From Chlamydoabsidia padenii (Eukaryota > Mucoromycota > Mucoromycetes > Mucorales > Cunninghamellaceae), in the NCBI GenBank assembly GCA_025330725.1, contig JAIWND010000041.1:124001-188000 (forward strand): a DNA stretch of 64,000 nucleotides, written 5' to 3'. Positions within the stretch are counted from its first letter, which is position 1. Each line of letters opens with the position of its first letter. Below the pieces are notes generated by a model. It searched no databases. It saw only the letters and a program-made list of their open reading frames with translations, and had not been told where the DNA came from. Below are positions 1 to 11,788 of the stretch, in pieces. The position numbers and the translations under genes were made by a program.

Positions 1-31
1 ATGATTGACAATAAATTTATTTTTTAACTAG

Positions 32-125
32 TACCCCTGAGCGGTACATGAACTTTTTTGAAGAGGCCATGCGAGCCACATATTTTGATGAGGCTTCCCA
101 TATTAAGGAGGCAAAGGGGGATTAA
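32..125 (+). CDS. Terminal exon of an unidentified gene (5' part outside the window)
   Basis: A frame opens after a plausible acceptor (TTTTTTAACTAG ending near 31) and runs to TAA at 123-125. The roughly 30 residues include TPERYMNFFEEAMRATYFDE and end in KEAKGD. Reading frame, position at the window edge and codon use suggest the last exon of a gene that starts upstream. I do not recognise the family. It could instead be a chance frame, because only one splice site is visible. Confidence 0.4.
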
Positions 126-218
126 TAGTAAAAGAGAAAGGAAACGATTTTGTTTTTGTTTTTTGTTTTTTTTCCTTTTCTCTCACTCTCTCTTTTTCAC
201 ACACGCTGTTTTCAAAAC

Positions 219-536
219 ATGTTTAAACTATTCATGATATGTGTTCTCCTGGTTAGTTTGATGATTCCTTCTATTAAAAGTGAACTGTATGCTTATGAAG
301 AATTAGATTGTACCGGACCAGCTAGTACATATAGCGACGGGTGCGTAGATTTGACTAGCATCATGTCGGTACAAGTCAAAGAAGACGATCAAAGTTGGTT
401 AATCTATCCTACTAAGGATTGCTCTGGCTCTGAACACTTTTTGGCCCCTTCACAATTAGAGGATGATGGAAAGTGTGTATCTGATAATCAAAATTACCGT
501 TTCATTGCTCAGAGTGCTCGACCCAATAACGATTAG
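219..536 (+). CDS. Small secreted protein with four cysteines
   Basis: The ATG at 219 opens a 105-residue frame ending in TAG at 534-536. Residues 1-22 form a hydrophobic signal peptide (MFKLFMICVLLVSLMIPSIKS), so export through the secretory pathway is likely. The mature part is acidic and has four cysteines (contexts LDCTG, DGCVD, KDCSG, GKCVS), enough for two disulphides. The frame stays open upstream of 219 but has no ATG there, so 219 is the start. AATAAATAAATAAATAAAA at about 582-600 is a good polyadenylation region. I recognise no domain. Small secreted proteins of this kind are common in fungi, and no function is assigned. Confidence 0.6.
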   Translation: MFKLFMICVLLVSLMIPSIKSELYAYEELDCTGPASTYSDGCVDLTSIMSVQVKEDDQSWLIYPTKDCSGSEHFLAPSQLEDDGKCVSDNQNYRFIAQSARPNND

Positions 537-676
537 TTTGTAGTAAGGGGGTACAGGGGTAGATTTGCAGAGGTAACATGAATAAATAAATAAATAAAAT
601 CGGTGTTCAAAATAGTATGAAAAAACCCAAATTTAGGTTGTGAAAACTGATATCATTCTGTGCAAAAAAGAGCGTG

Positions 677-1012
677 TTAGGAAGGAGTCTGGCTGATTTG
701 GAGCAATGGGTTTATCGCTATACATTTATAATGCCTACATAATGGCCCACATGGCAATTCTCCGGTGCCCAATAAAAGCCATTCTATGTAATTACTTTTT
801 GGGTCTTCTCTGATGATCTGGTAGACAACTACCTCATTGGCGACGGAAGCATTGTGAAGATTCAAAACTCTGAAGTTCATGCGGTTATTATTGTTTTGTT
901 TGTATGTTTTAAGGGGAGGAGAGTTGTCATCGTATATAGGGGAGTTAAAAAAAACAAAAAGGAGCATATAGGGATATATGGCTAGGATGAAATCATACCA
1001 TGTAATGAACAT
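677..1012 (-). CDS. Doubtful small ORF with hydrophobic start
   Basis: The minus strand is open for 111 codons from an ATG at 1012. The first 20 residues are hydrophobic (YDFILAIYPYMLLFVFF), with one N-glycosylation sequon (NAS) further on. A TATATAAAG box lies only about 10 bp upstream of the ATG, which is too close for a conventional promoter. There is no homology that I recognise, no partner exon and no clear codon bias. It may be a small secreted protein or chance. Confidence 0.2.
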   Translation of the reverse strand: MFITWYDFILAIYPYMLLFVFFNSPIYDDNSPPLKTYKQNNNNRMNFRVLNLHNASVANEVVVYQIIREDPKSNYIEWLLLGTGELPCGPLCRHYKCIAINPLLQISQTPS

Positions 1013-2105
1013 GTATCAACTCTTTATATAGGGACAAGCAAGAGATCATGCATTCCTAATTCATGTGTTTTTTAAAGGTTTGAAAATAGAGCAGCTGGAT
1101 GCTGAGAACAAAATTTCTTACTTTTAAAAAATGTAAATCAAGGACGATCATCACTTGATTCTGTTTCCCTTGGATAAAGAAGACAATGATATCATTCCAC
1201 TAGATAGAGTAATCGTAATTTAATTGTATGATATCGGTAAGATTGAGATGTCATTCTTTTTACTCTACGTCTTTCACGATTATCATATAATGAATGACAT
1301 ATTTGATTAGGTAAAACCCATCAACAAGACTGAGTTCCCGCTCAAAATGGATCAAAAAACAGGGTTTAATCCCCTTGGGCTCAAGGGAAGGGATTAATGA
1401 TGTGTACTGAAGAAAAAGTCAGTGAACATATGTTCAACCACATGTAGACGATCCGATTATTCTCCCTTTGCTCATTCTTACAACAGCAATCTGGAGTAGA
1501 CTGAGTCTTACTTTCCATGTTGACCAGATCAGTGCTTCAGTTTTATCTTCTTTTTTTTAAAGTATCATCTATGGATCTATTTATCCCTAAGTACTTTTTA
1601 TGAATTTCTCGAGTATAGAAGGGAGGAACACAAATGGAGAACCATGCACCAATGTTAGAAAGAAAGGGGAAGTATCAAATAGGAGTCAACGATCATATCG
1701 GCCAGTGTTACGTATGAAAAGAGAAGCAAAACAGCTTCGATCTAATACTATACATAAACATGCCCTCTCTTTTTTTTATAGGGGGGGTATTCTTTAGACA
1801 GTAGTACGAGGGAGAGTTTTTGAATGTGATGGATTTAGTTTTGAGCAAAAAAAAAAAAAAAAAAAAAAAAAAAGTATTAAAGGGATATAGTAATCGACGA
1901 CCACAATAAAAACACTACCGTAAAAACACATGACAAAAAGGTTCATTTTCTCCCCTTGTGAGGATAAACGGATGGGTAGCGATCATGGTGTTTAGAGATT
2001 TCGGATTTTTTGGTCAATCTAAACTTTCTTAGGAGGACCGACTGGCTTTTTTCATTAAACTCAAACTAGGGTAGAAGAAGAAGAATATACCCGTGTTTAA
2101 GCAAC

Positions 2106-2153
<48 letters not shown>

Positions 2154-2821
2154 TGATTAATCAATAATGGCAGTAACAGAGAATTGTCCCTTTCATTTTT
2201 AAAGTCCAGCGAGGATTATATCTTTATTCCCAAAACTATTTTCACTTGATCTTTGGTTTTAAAGTTGTTAATGAGTTCAGTAATAAAAAGGAAGATTTGC
2301 ACACACACACACACTCTCTCTTTCTCTTTCTCTCTCTCTCTCTATGTGTGTGTGTGTTTGATCTGAGACCATCGCATTAATCGAATCTTATACACATTCA
2401 TGCCGACATTTTAAATCCCGCTTGCCGCGCTCTCAAGTCTTTTGGTCCCTTATTACAATCACTTGAGGTCAATATGTTTCTATAAATTTCCCCTCATCTC
2501 CTTGCTTTGGCTTCCTCGTTGTCATTTGTATTAAAAAGTGAAGAGAGGGAGAGTTCACCTTCCCCCCTTTTAATCCTATTCACCGCTTGGGATGCGATTA
2601 TGAGCGAGAACGTTGGGATTAAAATGATAATCCCTTTTCCTTTCTCCTGGTGTGTGCGCATGTGTGTGTGTGTGTGTATGAATAATCCCCTAAAAATTTG
2701 TTGACCTTGGATTATCAAAAATGTGCAGTGACCTTTCTCTCTTAACATACCCTACCTTTCGATCATTTTGGTTCATGTTACTTCTCCCTTACTTTCTGGA
2801 TGTTATTCCCCCTACTCTTTA

Positions 2822-2860
<39 letters not shown>

Positions 2861-2950
2861 CATTGACCTCAAAAAATTGAATATAAAAAGATCCTGCTTC
2901 TTTTCATTTTATTTCTTTTTCATTTTACTTTTTTCATCTTAATCATTACT
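1013..2950. other. Intergenic stretch with A tracts and microsatellites
   Basis: I see no convincing gene here. It holds an A27 tract (1847-1873), an A39 tract (2113-2151), a CA/CT/TG microsatellite (about 2299-2358) and an A37 tract (2823-2859). The short frames at 1600-1797 and 2494-2748 look like chance. The last 100 bp before 2951 are pyrimidine-rich and probably form the 5' UTR or promoter of the homeodomain gene. Confidence 0.6.
2299..2358. repeat. Compound microsatellite (CA)n-(CT)n-(TG)n
   Basis: Runs of CA, then CT with TTTCTC interruptions, then TG follow each other directly. The CA and TG blocks are complementary, so the tract could fold back around the CT core. Confidence 0.9.
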
Positions 2951-3817
2951 ATGACGACACTTGAACTGATGCAACAACATCCTATGATGATGACTACCTC
3001 TTGTCCAAACATTTACTATGCTCACCATCCATTTTATCACCGCCAACAACAACAGTCTTCTTTGGCACCATATGGTGGTGACTTTAGACCGAGTTTCTAT
3101 AATCCTTTTGAAATCAAACACCGCCGCCGTACTTCCCGAGCTCAACTCAAAGTACTTGAGAAATCATTTATGGAAAATCCAAAACCTAATGCTTCTGTTC
3201 GTCGATACTTGGCTCAAGAATTGGATATGACCCCTCGTGGGGTCCAAATATGGTTCCAGAATCGTCGGGCGAAGACCAAACTCCAAAGAAGGAAGCAACA
3301 ACAGCAGCAGCAACAGCAACAGCAACAATCTCCTAGTATCACTACTTCATTTTCGTCAGATTCTTCTTCACTGTTTTATTCTATACAACAACAAGATGAA
3401 CAATCCACCCCACTTTTCATGTCAGACCAATCTTGGTTAGCTATGCCCATGCATCCACTTTCCTCGGACGGTGGAAAAGGTTTTATGCAACAGCACCAAC
3501 AGGTAACTTTTACGAGAGAAACATAAAAATAGGATTGGATTGTTCCTTAACTCTCTTTTTCTTTCTTTCTTTCTTTTAATAGACTCTTCCTGCTTCTTCT
3601 AATTATCTTCCATCACCAACTACACCTATGAGTGCTACTGCTACAAAGACACCCGAATTAATGATGACAGGTTTGAATGGCGGAGTTAATTCATGGTTAG
3701 ATTTGGCGACTACTCAAGATGCAACGATCTACCCTACATGGTACCCATCTCCTCCTTTATCTGATTATCATCATCAATCTGTCTTTTTTGATCATCATTA
3801 TCAACAACAACAACAGC

Positions 3818-3848
<31 letters not shown>

Positions 3849-3888
3849 GAGATCAATTGGATCCATGGATTCATTGTCTTTTCACTAA
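2951..3888 (+). CDS. Homeodomain transcription factor, Gln-rich
   Basis: Exons 2951-3502 and 3583-3888 are joined by an 80-bp GT-AG intron in phase 0, giving 285 residues. A homeodomain covers about residues 56-115. It has the basic N-terminal arm KHRRRTSRAQL and a recognition helix with WFQNRRAK at about 101-108, including the invariant W, F, N and R. A glutamine run follows at 116-126, and a longer one (about 16 Gln) lies near the C-terminus. The Met/His/Gln-rich flanks look like activation regions. It is expected to act in the nucleus as a sequence-specific DNA-binding regulator. The ATG at 2951 is the first in frame after a pyrimidine-rich leader. The precise subfamily (Pho2/Yox1-like or other) cannot be fixed by eye. 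Confidence 0.92.
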
Positions 3889-4273
3889 ACAACAACAAAA
3901 AAAGTATTATCATTCCACACTCCTCCCACTCCTCATGCCTTATATAATTTCATTTTTTCTTTTCTTTTTGCATTTACATCTATTTGGATAATTCTTTATG
4001 ATCTATGCCTATACCACGAACTAGCATTTTTTTCCCTCTTTTAATGAACCTCCCCCTTTTTTTTTACAAGCTTTGGACTTGTGTTGTACTATTCCACTCT
4101 TTTCTACAGGTTTACTATATCCCTATCCTTTCTTTTCCCTTCTTAGTTTACACACCCAAACGCATTCTTCTTACAATAATAATAAATACACTCGATGGCA
4201 GGACAACTACTTGGTTACATATAAATAAAGCAACATCTTTTTCATTCTCTTGCGAGAAGGGGGGTATATTTTA
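3889..4273. other. Convergent intergenic region
   Basis: This is the 3' flank shared by the homeodomain gene (+) and the hypothetical gene ending at 4274 (-). It is AT-rich with T tracts and AATAATAAATA near 4180. No gene is seen. Confidence 0.5.
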
Positions 4274-5319
4274 TTATGATGAAAAGGTGGTGATGGAAAG
4301 GGGACTAGGAGACCATGAGAGAGAATCAGACCGTTTAGGCAAATAATTCCTTGGTCGTAAAGGGCCGACAATTTTATCTGCTCGCATCATATTGACCTCG
4401 GCCACCAACATACGAAGATGAGCAGAGTTGATACGAGGCTCTCTTAATTTGATCACTTGCAAAAAATCAAGTTGAACAGACCCGGTCAGGGTCCATTGCT
4501 TAGTCAGACACGTTTCTTGCCAATTAGCCCAGCTATTTTCTAAAAGTGTATTGTTGTTACTGTTCTTGTTGTTATCTTGTTGTACCTCAGTATCATTGAG
4601 CTGTTCTTGGAACATACGAAATGTGGCCAAAGGGACATGGGTGGTGGGTGGCTCAACAACAACAAAATCATCATCAGAATACATGCTGGTTTCAGAGGAT
4701 GATGTGGTAGATGTCGGACTCAAACTGGGACAGTCTTCGTCTGCCATCATTTGCTGTTGTACGTAGTGATCACATAATATTTCGGATAATGTCGATGTAC
4801 TGGTATAGTACCCAGTGCAATAATGCTGTTGTTGTTTTTGAAAAGGAATACTTATTGTCTCACTCTCCTTGTTCAAGTTTATAGTAGAGGAGATGTCATT
4901 TTCTGATGGATTGGCCAGAGTGGTAGTTGGTGGAGCAGATTGTGGCATAAAACCAATCAAAGGTGTATACTGACTCGAAAGAGGTCGACTAGTCGTTTTT
5001 TTGTTGCTACGGTTGAACCATTTTGACAGAAACGATGAAAGAGGTGAGATGGACGGAGGTTGGAAAAAGGGGTAGGGAGTTTTGGTACATTTCTGCTCCA
5101 ACTTGGTTTCAATATAATAAAAGTGAGTTGGCCTCATACTGTGCTTTTCTCTCTCTTTAAATTTCAATAGAGGATACTTACTTGCAGGGATGGCATTCTA
5201 GTTTTTCTTTTTTTGTCGGTGTATTTTGGAATGGTACCATAAGGTACCACACCTGAAGAGGTCATATTTTGTTTCAAATCGGCTATTGATTCATTGTCTT
5301 TTTTCTGATGGTTTTTCAT
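4274..5319 (-). CDS. Hypothetical Ser/Asn-rich protein, two exons
   Basis: The ATG at 5319 opens exon 1 (5319-5182), which ends in a strong GTAAGT donor. Exon 2 most likely begins at 5092 after a CAG, in phase 0 (an AAG acceptor at 5102 is an alternative), and runs to the stop at 4274. The protein is about 318 residues. The N-terminus is basic (DKKRKTRMPS). The middle is low in complexity, with Ser/Thr runs and an acidic DDDFVVVEPP segment. The C-terminal 90 residues (SWANWQETCLTKQW, then FLQVIKLREPRINSAHLRML) look folded and helical. I do not recognise the family. It converges with the homeodomain gene. Confidence 0.68.
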
Positions 5320-6483
5320 GTTCAAGCAAATGAAAGAAGAAGAAGAAAATAATTTAGTTTGAAGGGGAGAATGAAACACTCAATAAAACAAAAGATAGAG
5401 ATAAGAAGTACTTAAATGGGAAATGTGTATAGAGATAACCGGTTAAAGTTTTCTTGAGTGGGCATCACGTGGACATGCTTCTCCCCCCTTTTTTTGTACT
5501 CTTAGGATCACCATGATGTCATCAGAGACCCGTGAGATATGTAGTTTGATTTTGTATAATCAGCAGAAAGATATTCTTTGTTAGAACATACCACCATTGT
5601 CATTTGAATGCACAACATACAGATCATTGACAAAAATAATTTCAAGCTAAAGTGCACTAGTGTAGAATTAAGGGGAAGGATAGCTTCAAGGGAAAGGGGG
5701 AAAGAGGGGAAGATGGTCATAATATGGACTGTTTACATGATATAAAAACTCATTTATTCAAAGCAGTGCGTGAAAGGGACAATGAAAAGAAAGAGAGATA
5801 AACAATGATAGGTAACTTTATTATCAACCCGCGTTTGTTTGTTTGTTATGTTTAATTTACAATATTGGTGCACGAGTAAATGTTTACTTTTGACTTGGGA
5901 TGATGCAGGTAACATACAGTATCTGATAGAGGGTATGAGCCATATGAAGAATAGATTATCAAAACGAAACTCGACAACGAATAGGATATTTATGTAGACC
6001 GGAAATCACCTAATTTGATGATGTTTAATTGGTTCCGGGGGCGGCGGCGGATAATGAAATTTCAGTGAGTATTATTAATGTGGAAGTATCTTTGACAGCC
6101 CAAGTCGCCCCGTATCCCTCCCTCAACAAAATAGCATTTAAACTTATTATTTATACAGAGAACAAGTCAAATGACCCGTGTGAACTCGATTTTTCGTTCA
6201 CCGACCACATTTCTGTTCTTATAACCTCATTTAAACCCCTGATAAATCAGTAAAGAATGTAGCTGTCTCCAATCACCATGTTCGATGCTTCTGATTGATA
6301 TTTCTGATTGACTTGACTAAAATCCGACTTTGACTTTACAAAGTTCAACATCCGCCCGTTTTCGCGTACTACACGAGGCCTTCCCTTTCCCGAAAAATCA
6401 CGGGGATTTCAAATCCCGAAGGATGGTTTTTTGGGGAAAAGCCACGAAAATGGAAGCTATCTCCTCATTTTGCTTCTTTTTCG

Positions 6484-6551
<68 letters not shown>

Positions 6552-6658
6552 CCTCTTCCACTTTTTATTTTACATCTCTTATCCCAGGTGTCTTCATAAT
6601 AATGTGCTACTTTTTATTAAAAAAACTACTGAACTGCATTATTAATTAAATTGACCTA
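5320..6658. other. Intergenic region without convincing gene
   Basis: The short frames here (5508-5720, 6029-6253) have no supporting features. The region contains (GTTT)n at about 5833-5848, a GGCGGCGGCGG patch near 6040 and a T63 tract (6485-6547). It probably includes the promoter of the minus-strand gene starting at 5319. Confidence 0.5.
6485..6547. repeat. T63 homopolymer
   Basis: Sixty-three consecutive T residues, one of several very long A/T runs in the window. Confidence 0.95.
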
Positions 6659-8230
6659 GTGTTGTAGTCCCAGTCTCTGTAGGTTCTTGGCAAGGTACGT
6701 CGTCGGCGCTCACTTGTAACTCCATGAAGGTATACATCCACATTGCCTGCATGCAAAGCACGCTCAAATGCTACAGTTTGATTTGGATTTAATAAACCAA
6801 GATACTCACTTTGGATTGCTTCTTCGGCCGCCTCTCCTCTTGCAAGTTCTTCTTGTAATCTTGCTACTTCTTCTTGATGTCTTCTGTTAGTGGTGCACCT
6901 CGTAATAAATGCCGTCTCCATCCTCAATAGTTGGCTTTCATTGTCAATAACAGGTGCCTGTGCTTCCTATGCTTCTTCATCATCATCATCTACAATAATC
7001 AAGTCATCGCCATCATCATCATTATCCGCAGCAACCAAGTCATTATCTTCCATCATCCACAACAATTACTTCGTCGTCTTCGTCGTCATCATTAGCATCA
7101 TCATCCACTACAACTACTTCGTCTTCACCATCAATTCTTGCACGAACTCTTCTTGGCGGGATGGTAAGTTCTTCTGCGGTTTGTTGATGGTCAGCTCTTT
7201 GTCGACTGCGGATTCGGGGGTTAGGGTGATGTTGCTCTCCTGGAAGGTGGCCTGGGTGGTACGTATTAGGATTTGTAGTCTAGAAATACATTGTTTTAGA
7301 ACAGTAAGGTTAATTAATAAACCTAATAATAAATCGTATGTGTTTGTGAGGATGTTTGTCATGATGTTTACCGGGAAAAAAAGAATAAAGGGTGTGGTGT
7401 GTGATTTTTTTATAAAATTGGCACGGTTTGTCAAACGTGTTACTCCATTTGCAAATTGGTAGGCCTTCACCAGATGTTTACATTGGCAGACGGGGCTTCT
7501 GATAAAAGCAGGACAGCCATTCACCCATTGATCAACATTTGTTGCGTATGGGATGCCACTGACCTGTAACCGACTGTATTTGGTCTATTCTTCGGTGAAG
7601 CGCTTTTCAAAGGTTGATGTCTCTTGACGATACACAACCGTTGATTCATACTTATGTACAAGCTTACTGTTGTAATGCTTGACAATGACGAACGTAACAA
7701 GATCCAGTCGTGCGCGATTGTAGTGATAAAGGTGCGTTCGTTTCAAAACCTTCTAATGTGCTTCTATCATCATCGCTGTCTTCCCAATTGGTACAATGCC
7801 ATTGATCACCGACTTTGCCCAGCGGTTATACTGGTTTCGCGTATACCAATTTCTGTACAGATAGGCCCAGGTATCCTTAAGCCCATGTTCCACACAGTAA
7901 TTGTGCATTTCTTTGGCCGAATTACACCTAATGGTTTCATTGTTCACGAAAGTAGCACCTAACCATATTAAAGTGAGTCTTTCATGCAAATTTTTCAAAT
8001 CCCGGAAATCATGCAATGTTTTATTTTGAAAATTTCAACAGCGTTGGGCATGAATTTCCTTTTTTGGGGTGAGAGGTTTACCTTGCGGGATCGATTCATG
8101 AAGGTTGTAGTGCACCCCCATCATTTCAGTAATCGTGCTTCGTTGAGCAAGATTTGCCAAAATTCCAGTGGGGCGTCTTTGTGTGTTGGAATGGGCCGGA
8201 AAGAAGGGTCAACAAAATCAAACTCGTTTT
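6659..8230 (-). pseudogene. Decayed MULE-family transposase with SWIM finger
   Basis: Minus-strand fragments in changing frames add up to the C-terminal half of a Mutator-like transposase. From 8230 downward: EFDFVDPSFRPIPTH, then MGVHYNLHESIP, then LIWLGATFVNNET, then KDTWAYLYRNWYTRN. A SWIM-type zinc finger remnant (NGCPAFIRSPVCQCKHLVKAY) lies at about 7455-7525. An acidic segment (7140-6960) and a coiled coil (HQEEVARLQEELARGEAAEE) follow before the stop near 6659. In-frame stops and frameshifts occur near 8121, 8040, 7750, 7067 and 6968, so no functional protein can be made. The N-terminus and TIRs were not found. Confidence 0.72.
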
Positions 8231-8475
8231 GAGCGTCATCAGGGTAGTAAATTGGGGAAGAGGCAGAATGTTTTTGTGCAAGTTTTGTCTTAATTGCTCT
8301 TCTTAAATGTCATATGTACAGTGAACACTCTTTTATAAGATAAAAAGAGAGGGTAAGCCTGAATACTGTAGAGTCTTTTATTTAGTTGCTACTACTCTCG
8401 AATAGAGTCATCATACTTGATACTCGTGAGGTGTTGAACCCTGAATATGTTACCTTTACTACTCCGAAGGCTACT

Positions 8476-9375
8476 ATGCAACAGAAACAAAAGAAAAATT
8501 CTTTCACCACTCATTTCAAACGACTCTCATTATTTTTATCTTCATCTTCGTCAAAATATGATAATAATAAGAAGGAAAGTCCACTTGGCAATAACTCGGT
8601 GGGATCGCCAACTGCTTCATCCTTCTACTATCATCCAAATGAGGATTATGATTCCATAAAAAGCAATTCATGGTCACGCTCGATCATGAGAGACTTTTAT
8701 CATCAGAAAGAAATAGCGACTTGTCAAAGCATGAAAGAAGTCGGTGAGATGTTGATACCATGGCTCAGCAAAATAAATGAGATACCAAAGGAAAAAATCA
8801 AAAGTAAGGATGAAAAGCCAAGTGAAGGAAAAAAAAATAGGGGTTTTCATTCTTCTTCCACAAGAATTAGCACACATACTTCAGAAGTATTACAATCAAC
8901 TCAGCATCTTCTTAGTTGACCTAATTGATCATGCCAAAAAGCAATCCTGGATGAGCGCACACTTACTTGAACATCAGTGGCAAGTTCCTCAAGATATAAT
9001 AGAAGGGATTCGGTCTTATGAAAAACAACGTTTTTATAACAACAGCATGAAGATAAATGAATCGGCTCCTGTTCAACTTGTATGGCATGTACATATGATG
9101 CAACCTAAAAGTTATTGTGATATGAGCTACAAGTACCTAGAACGGCTTGACAATAATAATGATGATTCACCCAATGAAATGGATACATTGGTAAAAGTAT
9201 AATATTTTGAGTAATCTCCCTTTCAAAATGTATTTACAGTAGATCCTCCCCCTAGGTCAAGCCCTTTTGTAAAGGAATTGTTTTACCCGAAAACGATTAT
9301 AGATATGATACAATCGAATTGAATGATCCACTTGTCACAAGTAGTAGCTGGCGAAAAGGAGGTAGAGCACATTGA
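8476..9375 (+). CDS. GRDP-like (DUF1399-type) protein, second module only
   Basis: The proposed exons are 8476-8803, 8865-9190 and 9256-9375 (257 residues), with introns of 61 and 65 bp. The N-terminus is Ser/Lys-rich. Residues from about 112 on align by eye with the second module of the next gene: HQWQVPQDIIEGIRSYEK against VNWVFPDSVVRGLRNYKN, and LVWHVHMMQPKSY against VSWHTHQLHPVDY, where the WHxH motif is the hallmark of GRDP proteins. The first module is absent, so this is half of a tandem paralogue. It may be a functional short form or a decaying copy. The third exon is the least certain part, and splicing into the downstream gene cannot be excluded. A TATAAGATAAAA stretch at about 8334 could be its promoter. 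Confidence 0.6.
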
Positions 9376-9545
9376 TTTTCAGGTAGCTTTTTTTATTGAA
9401 TTTTGTATTTCCGATTATCTTGTTATACATAGCATATGGCAAACTTTAAAAAAGACAAGTTCAAACACAGCCCCTTTCTTTCTAATAAGTAATTAATAAC
9501 AAACTTTTAACGAATGGTCTTCTCTTCTATTATTTTTACTTTACC

Positions 9546-11375
9546 ATGTTTGAAAGTTTCAAAGCTTCAACGTTTGCCCAGATGCAAGATCTACTACCGA
9601 GTATTGGTCAAGTCGTGACTATTGAGAAATGTCTTTACTACTTATCATTAATTGAACAAATCTCCAATCTCCGTAATTTATTTGTCGACCATTTGCATGC
9701 TTTACATGCACGAGCTGAATTGAGGTACGAGTACTGGGTGGAAGGCTGTAAAACATCACTTCCTGGCCCTTTAGTCGCTCCTCCTATCGGTAACTCTACC
9801 TTTTTAATTCTCTCTCTCTCCTGTGCTTAAACTTACCAGCTGTTTATATAAAACTAGATGTTGCTTATATTATGCATGCCCATCTTGTTTCTCCTTTTCG
9901 ATATTATGAAGACTGTATGCGTCTGAACTTACCAATGTTGCCCTTGCCTTTGGAACAAGTGGTAATCACATAGCCTGTTTCTTTCCTACATGGATTAATT
10001 TTGTTTTTTTTCTATCCCAGCACACTCAGCGTGATCAACCTAACGACGAATCACTTCAATTCTGGAAACTTTGTGCGCCGCATGAACCTTTTCTATTGAC
10101 TTTGGACAATGTTGTGGGTGATATTGTTTTAAAAACCTGTTGCCACAACTGTGAATCCAAATTATCTATAAGTGGGTAAGATAAAGGAATACGAAAACAT
10201 CTGAACATAGCTCTCTCTCTCTAATGCGCTCAAGTTCTGATTATGGTGCCTGGCGCTTTCATGCCACTGCTTATATAAAATGCTGGAATTGTAACATTGA
10301 ATATAACATGCACCATAAAGCCATGGTTCACTTGATGAGTGATATTCGAGATAAAAAGAATTATGTGAGGTAAAATAAGTCATAGAGAAGAAGTGAATAG
10401 TCTTGATTGATCTCATACTGACATTGCTAATCGTAGAGGAACAATGATCAGTCCTTCAGGGAAGTTACAACAAGAATCAGTCATACCGAGTAACTATGAG
10501 TTCATCCACGCACGAAAATATTTTGAAGGATGCTATAGTGGTGTGGGAACTGGAAAAGAGTTGCAACGCCAAACCTTTCATTTTGCACCAACACTGCCAT
10601 CCTCAATTTACAACGTGAAGAGCAATAAGATCTCGACTCAATCCATTGAGGATTTCTTGGGCCAGCATTTGAAAGCCGCCGACGCTAACAAGAAATTGAT
10701 GCAAACCTTTCGGTGCACGTATGGTGACACCAATCCAAGTTCTTTCTCTTTGGATCTGTTACAAGCCATTGAACGGCAGCATGTGGTAGGATCCAGAATG
10801 CTAAATGTCAATTGGGTGTTTCCAGACTCAGTTGTGCGTGGTTTACGAAACTACAAGAACTTTTTGTTATTGATGAAAGACGATCGCGATCTGATTGGTG
10901 TTCCTACACTTGAAATCGATGTTTCTTGGCATACACATCAACTACATCCTGTTGATTATAGACGATTCACTTTACAATATATTGGTCGAGTCATCAATCA
11001 TGATGATACCATTCCACAAATTAAACTTGATATTTATTCTCAGCGTACAAGAATGGCTTGGGAGAAGAAAGTAGGTCGGTTTAAATCTTCCGTGAGTTAC
11101 TTGGTTACTTGGTCACTTGAAAAGATAAAGGTAATACGTATTTACTTTTCTTTTTTTTTTTTTTTTAGTTCGACCTATTCAGGAGGAGGAGTAACCGAAA
11201 AGTACAGGATTTCGGGAAAGATTACGTTCATGGACTTTTAGAGTTGGAAGAACGGGTTTATGATTGTTGCTGTCAGCATCATCATCAATCAGCAACGAGC
11301 AATGCCATTGATTCACCCGAAAACGATAAAAACAAACAGAACCGAATCATAAAACAACAACCGAAATCTATGTAA
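9546..11375 (+). CDS. GRDP-like protein (glycine-rich domain protein family), two modules
   Basis: Six exons (9546-9789, 9858-9961, 10021-10175, 10235-10369, 10437-11130, 11169-11375) joined by GT-AG introns of 38-68 bp give 512 residues in one continuous frame. Module 1 carries DVAYIMHAHLVSPFRYYED (residues 82-100), the family's WHxxML-like motif with M for W. Two CxxC-type pairs follow (CCHNC, then CWNC), possibly binding zinc. Module 2 carries LEIDVSWHTHQLHPVDYRRF near residue 378. The C-terminal tail is short, basic and His/Cys-bearing, without the long Gly-rich tail of plant members. Family members in plants and filamentous fungi have poorly defined roles, with stress and RNA-binding suggestions for some. 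It sits 170 bp after the half-length paralogue in the same orientation. Confidence 0.86.
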
Positions 11376-11726
11376 GACGCATAGGAAAAGGTTAGCTTGG
11401 ATTGTTCTTTAACTTTTCTTTATTCAATTGCTAAAAATAGATTAATTACTAGGAAGCCCCCTCTCTTGTGATTCAGGTACATATATCAATCTCAACGAAA
11501 AATAAATAGTTTCTCTCTTTTGTTCTTTGACAAACTGTTCCTCTCCTGTATCTCCTTCGAACCGAACTCAAACCGGTATGATTCGGCATCTGAGAATGGT
11601 ACTATTACGTTATTTGGCTGCTTTTTTTTTTATTTTTCATAGCTAAGCAAACAATTTCAGTTAACCCGGCCCGTTAACGGTTTTATAGTTTTGTCAATCC
11701 TATGCTCTTGTACTCAATTACAGCAA
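11376..11726. other. Intergenic region
   Basis: This region holds the terminator side of the GRDP gene (AATAAATAG near 11500) and the upstream region of the secreted cysteine-rich gene. No gene is seen. Confidence 0.5.
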
Positions 11727-11735
11727 TATAAAAAG
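11727..11735 (+). promoter_or_regulatory. TATA box of the cysteine-rich secreted gene
   Basis: TATAAAAAG lies 62 bp upstream of the ATG at 11789 with no competing gene between, a usual TATA-to-start distance for fungal genes. Confidence 0.55.
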
Positions 11736-11788
11736 GGAATCAAGCCTCAAGGTTATTTATTCATTCAACTAATTAATCCAACCCCTTC

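Noticed and set aside
1600..2748. Short ORFs (1600-1797, 2494-2748) as genes
   Set aside because: No signal peptide, domain, splice partner or codon bias supports them.
8386..8475. Upstream extension of the first GRDP-like gene to 8386
   Set aside because: The frame there begins with TTG; the first ATG is at 8476.
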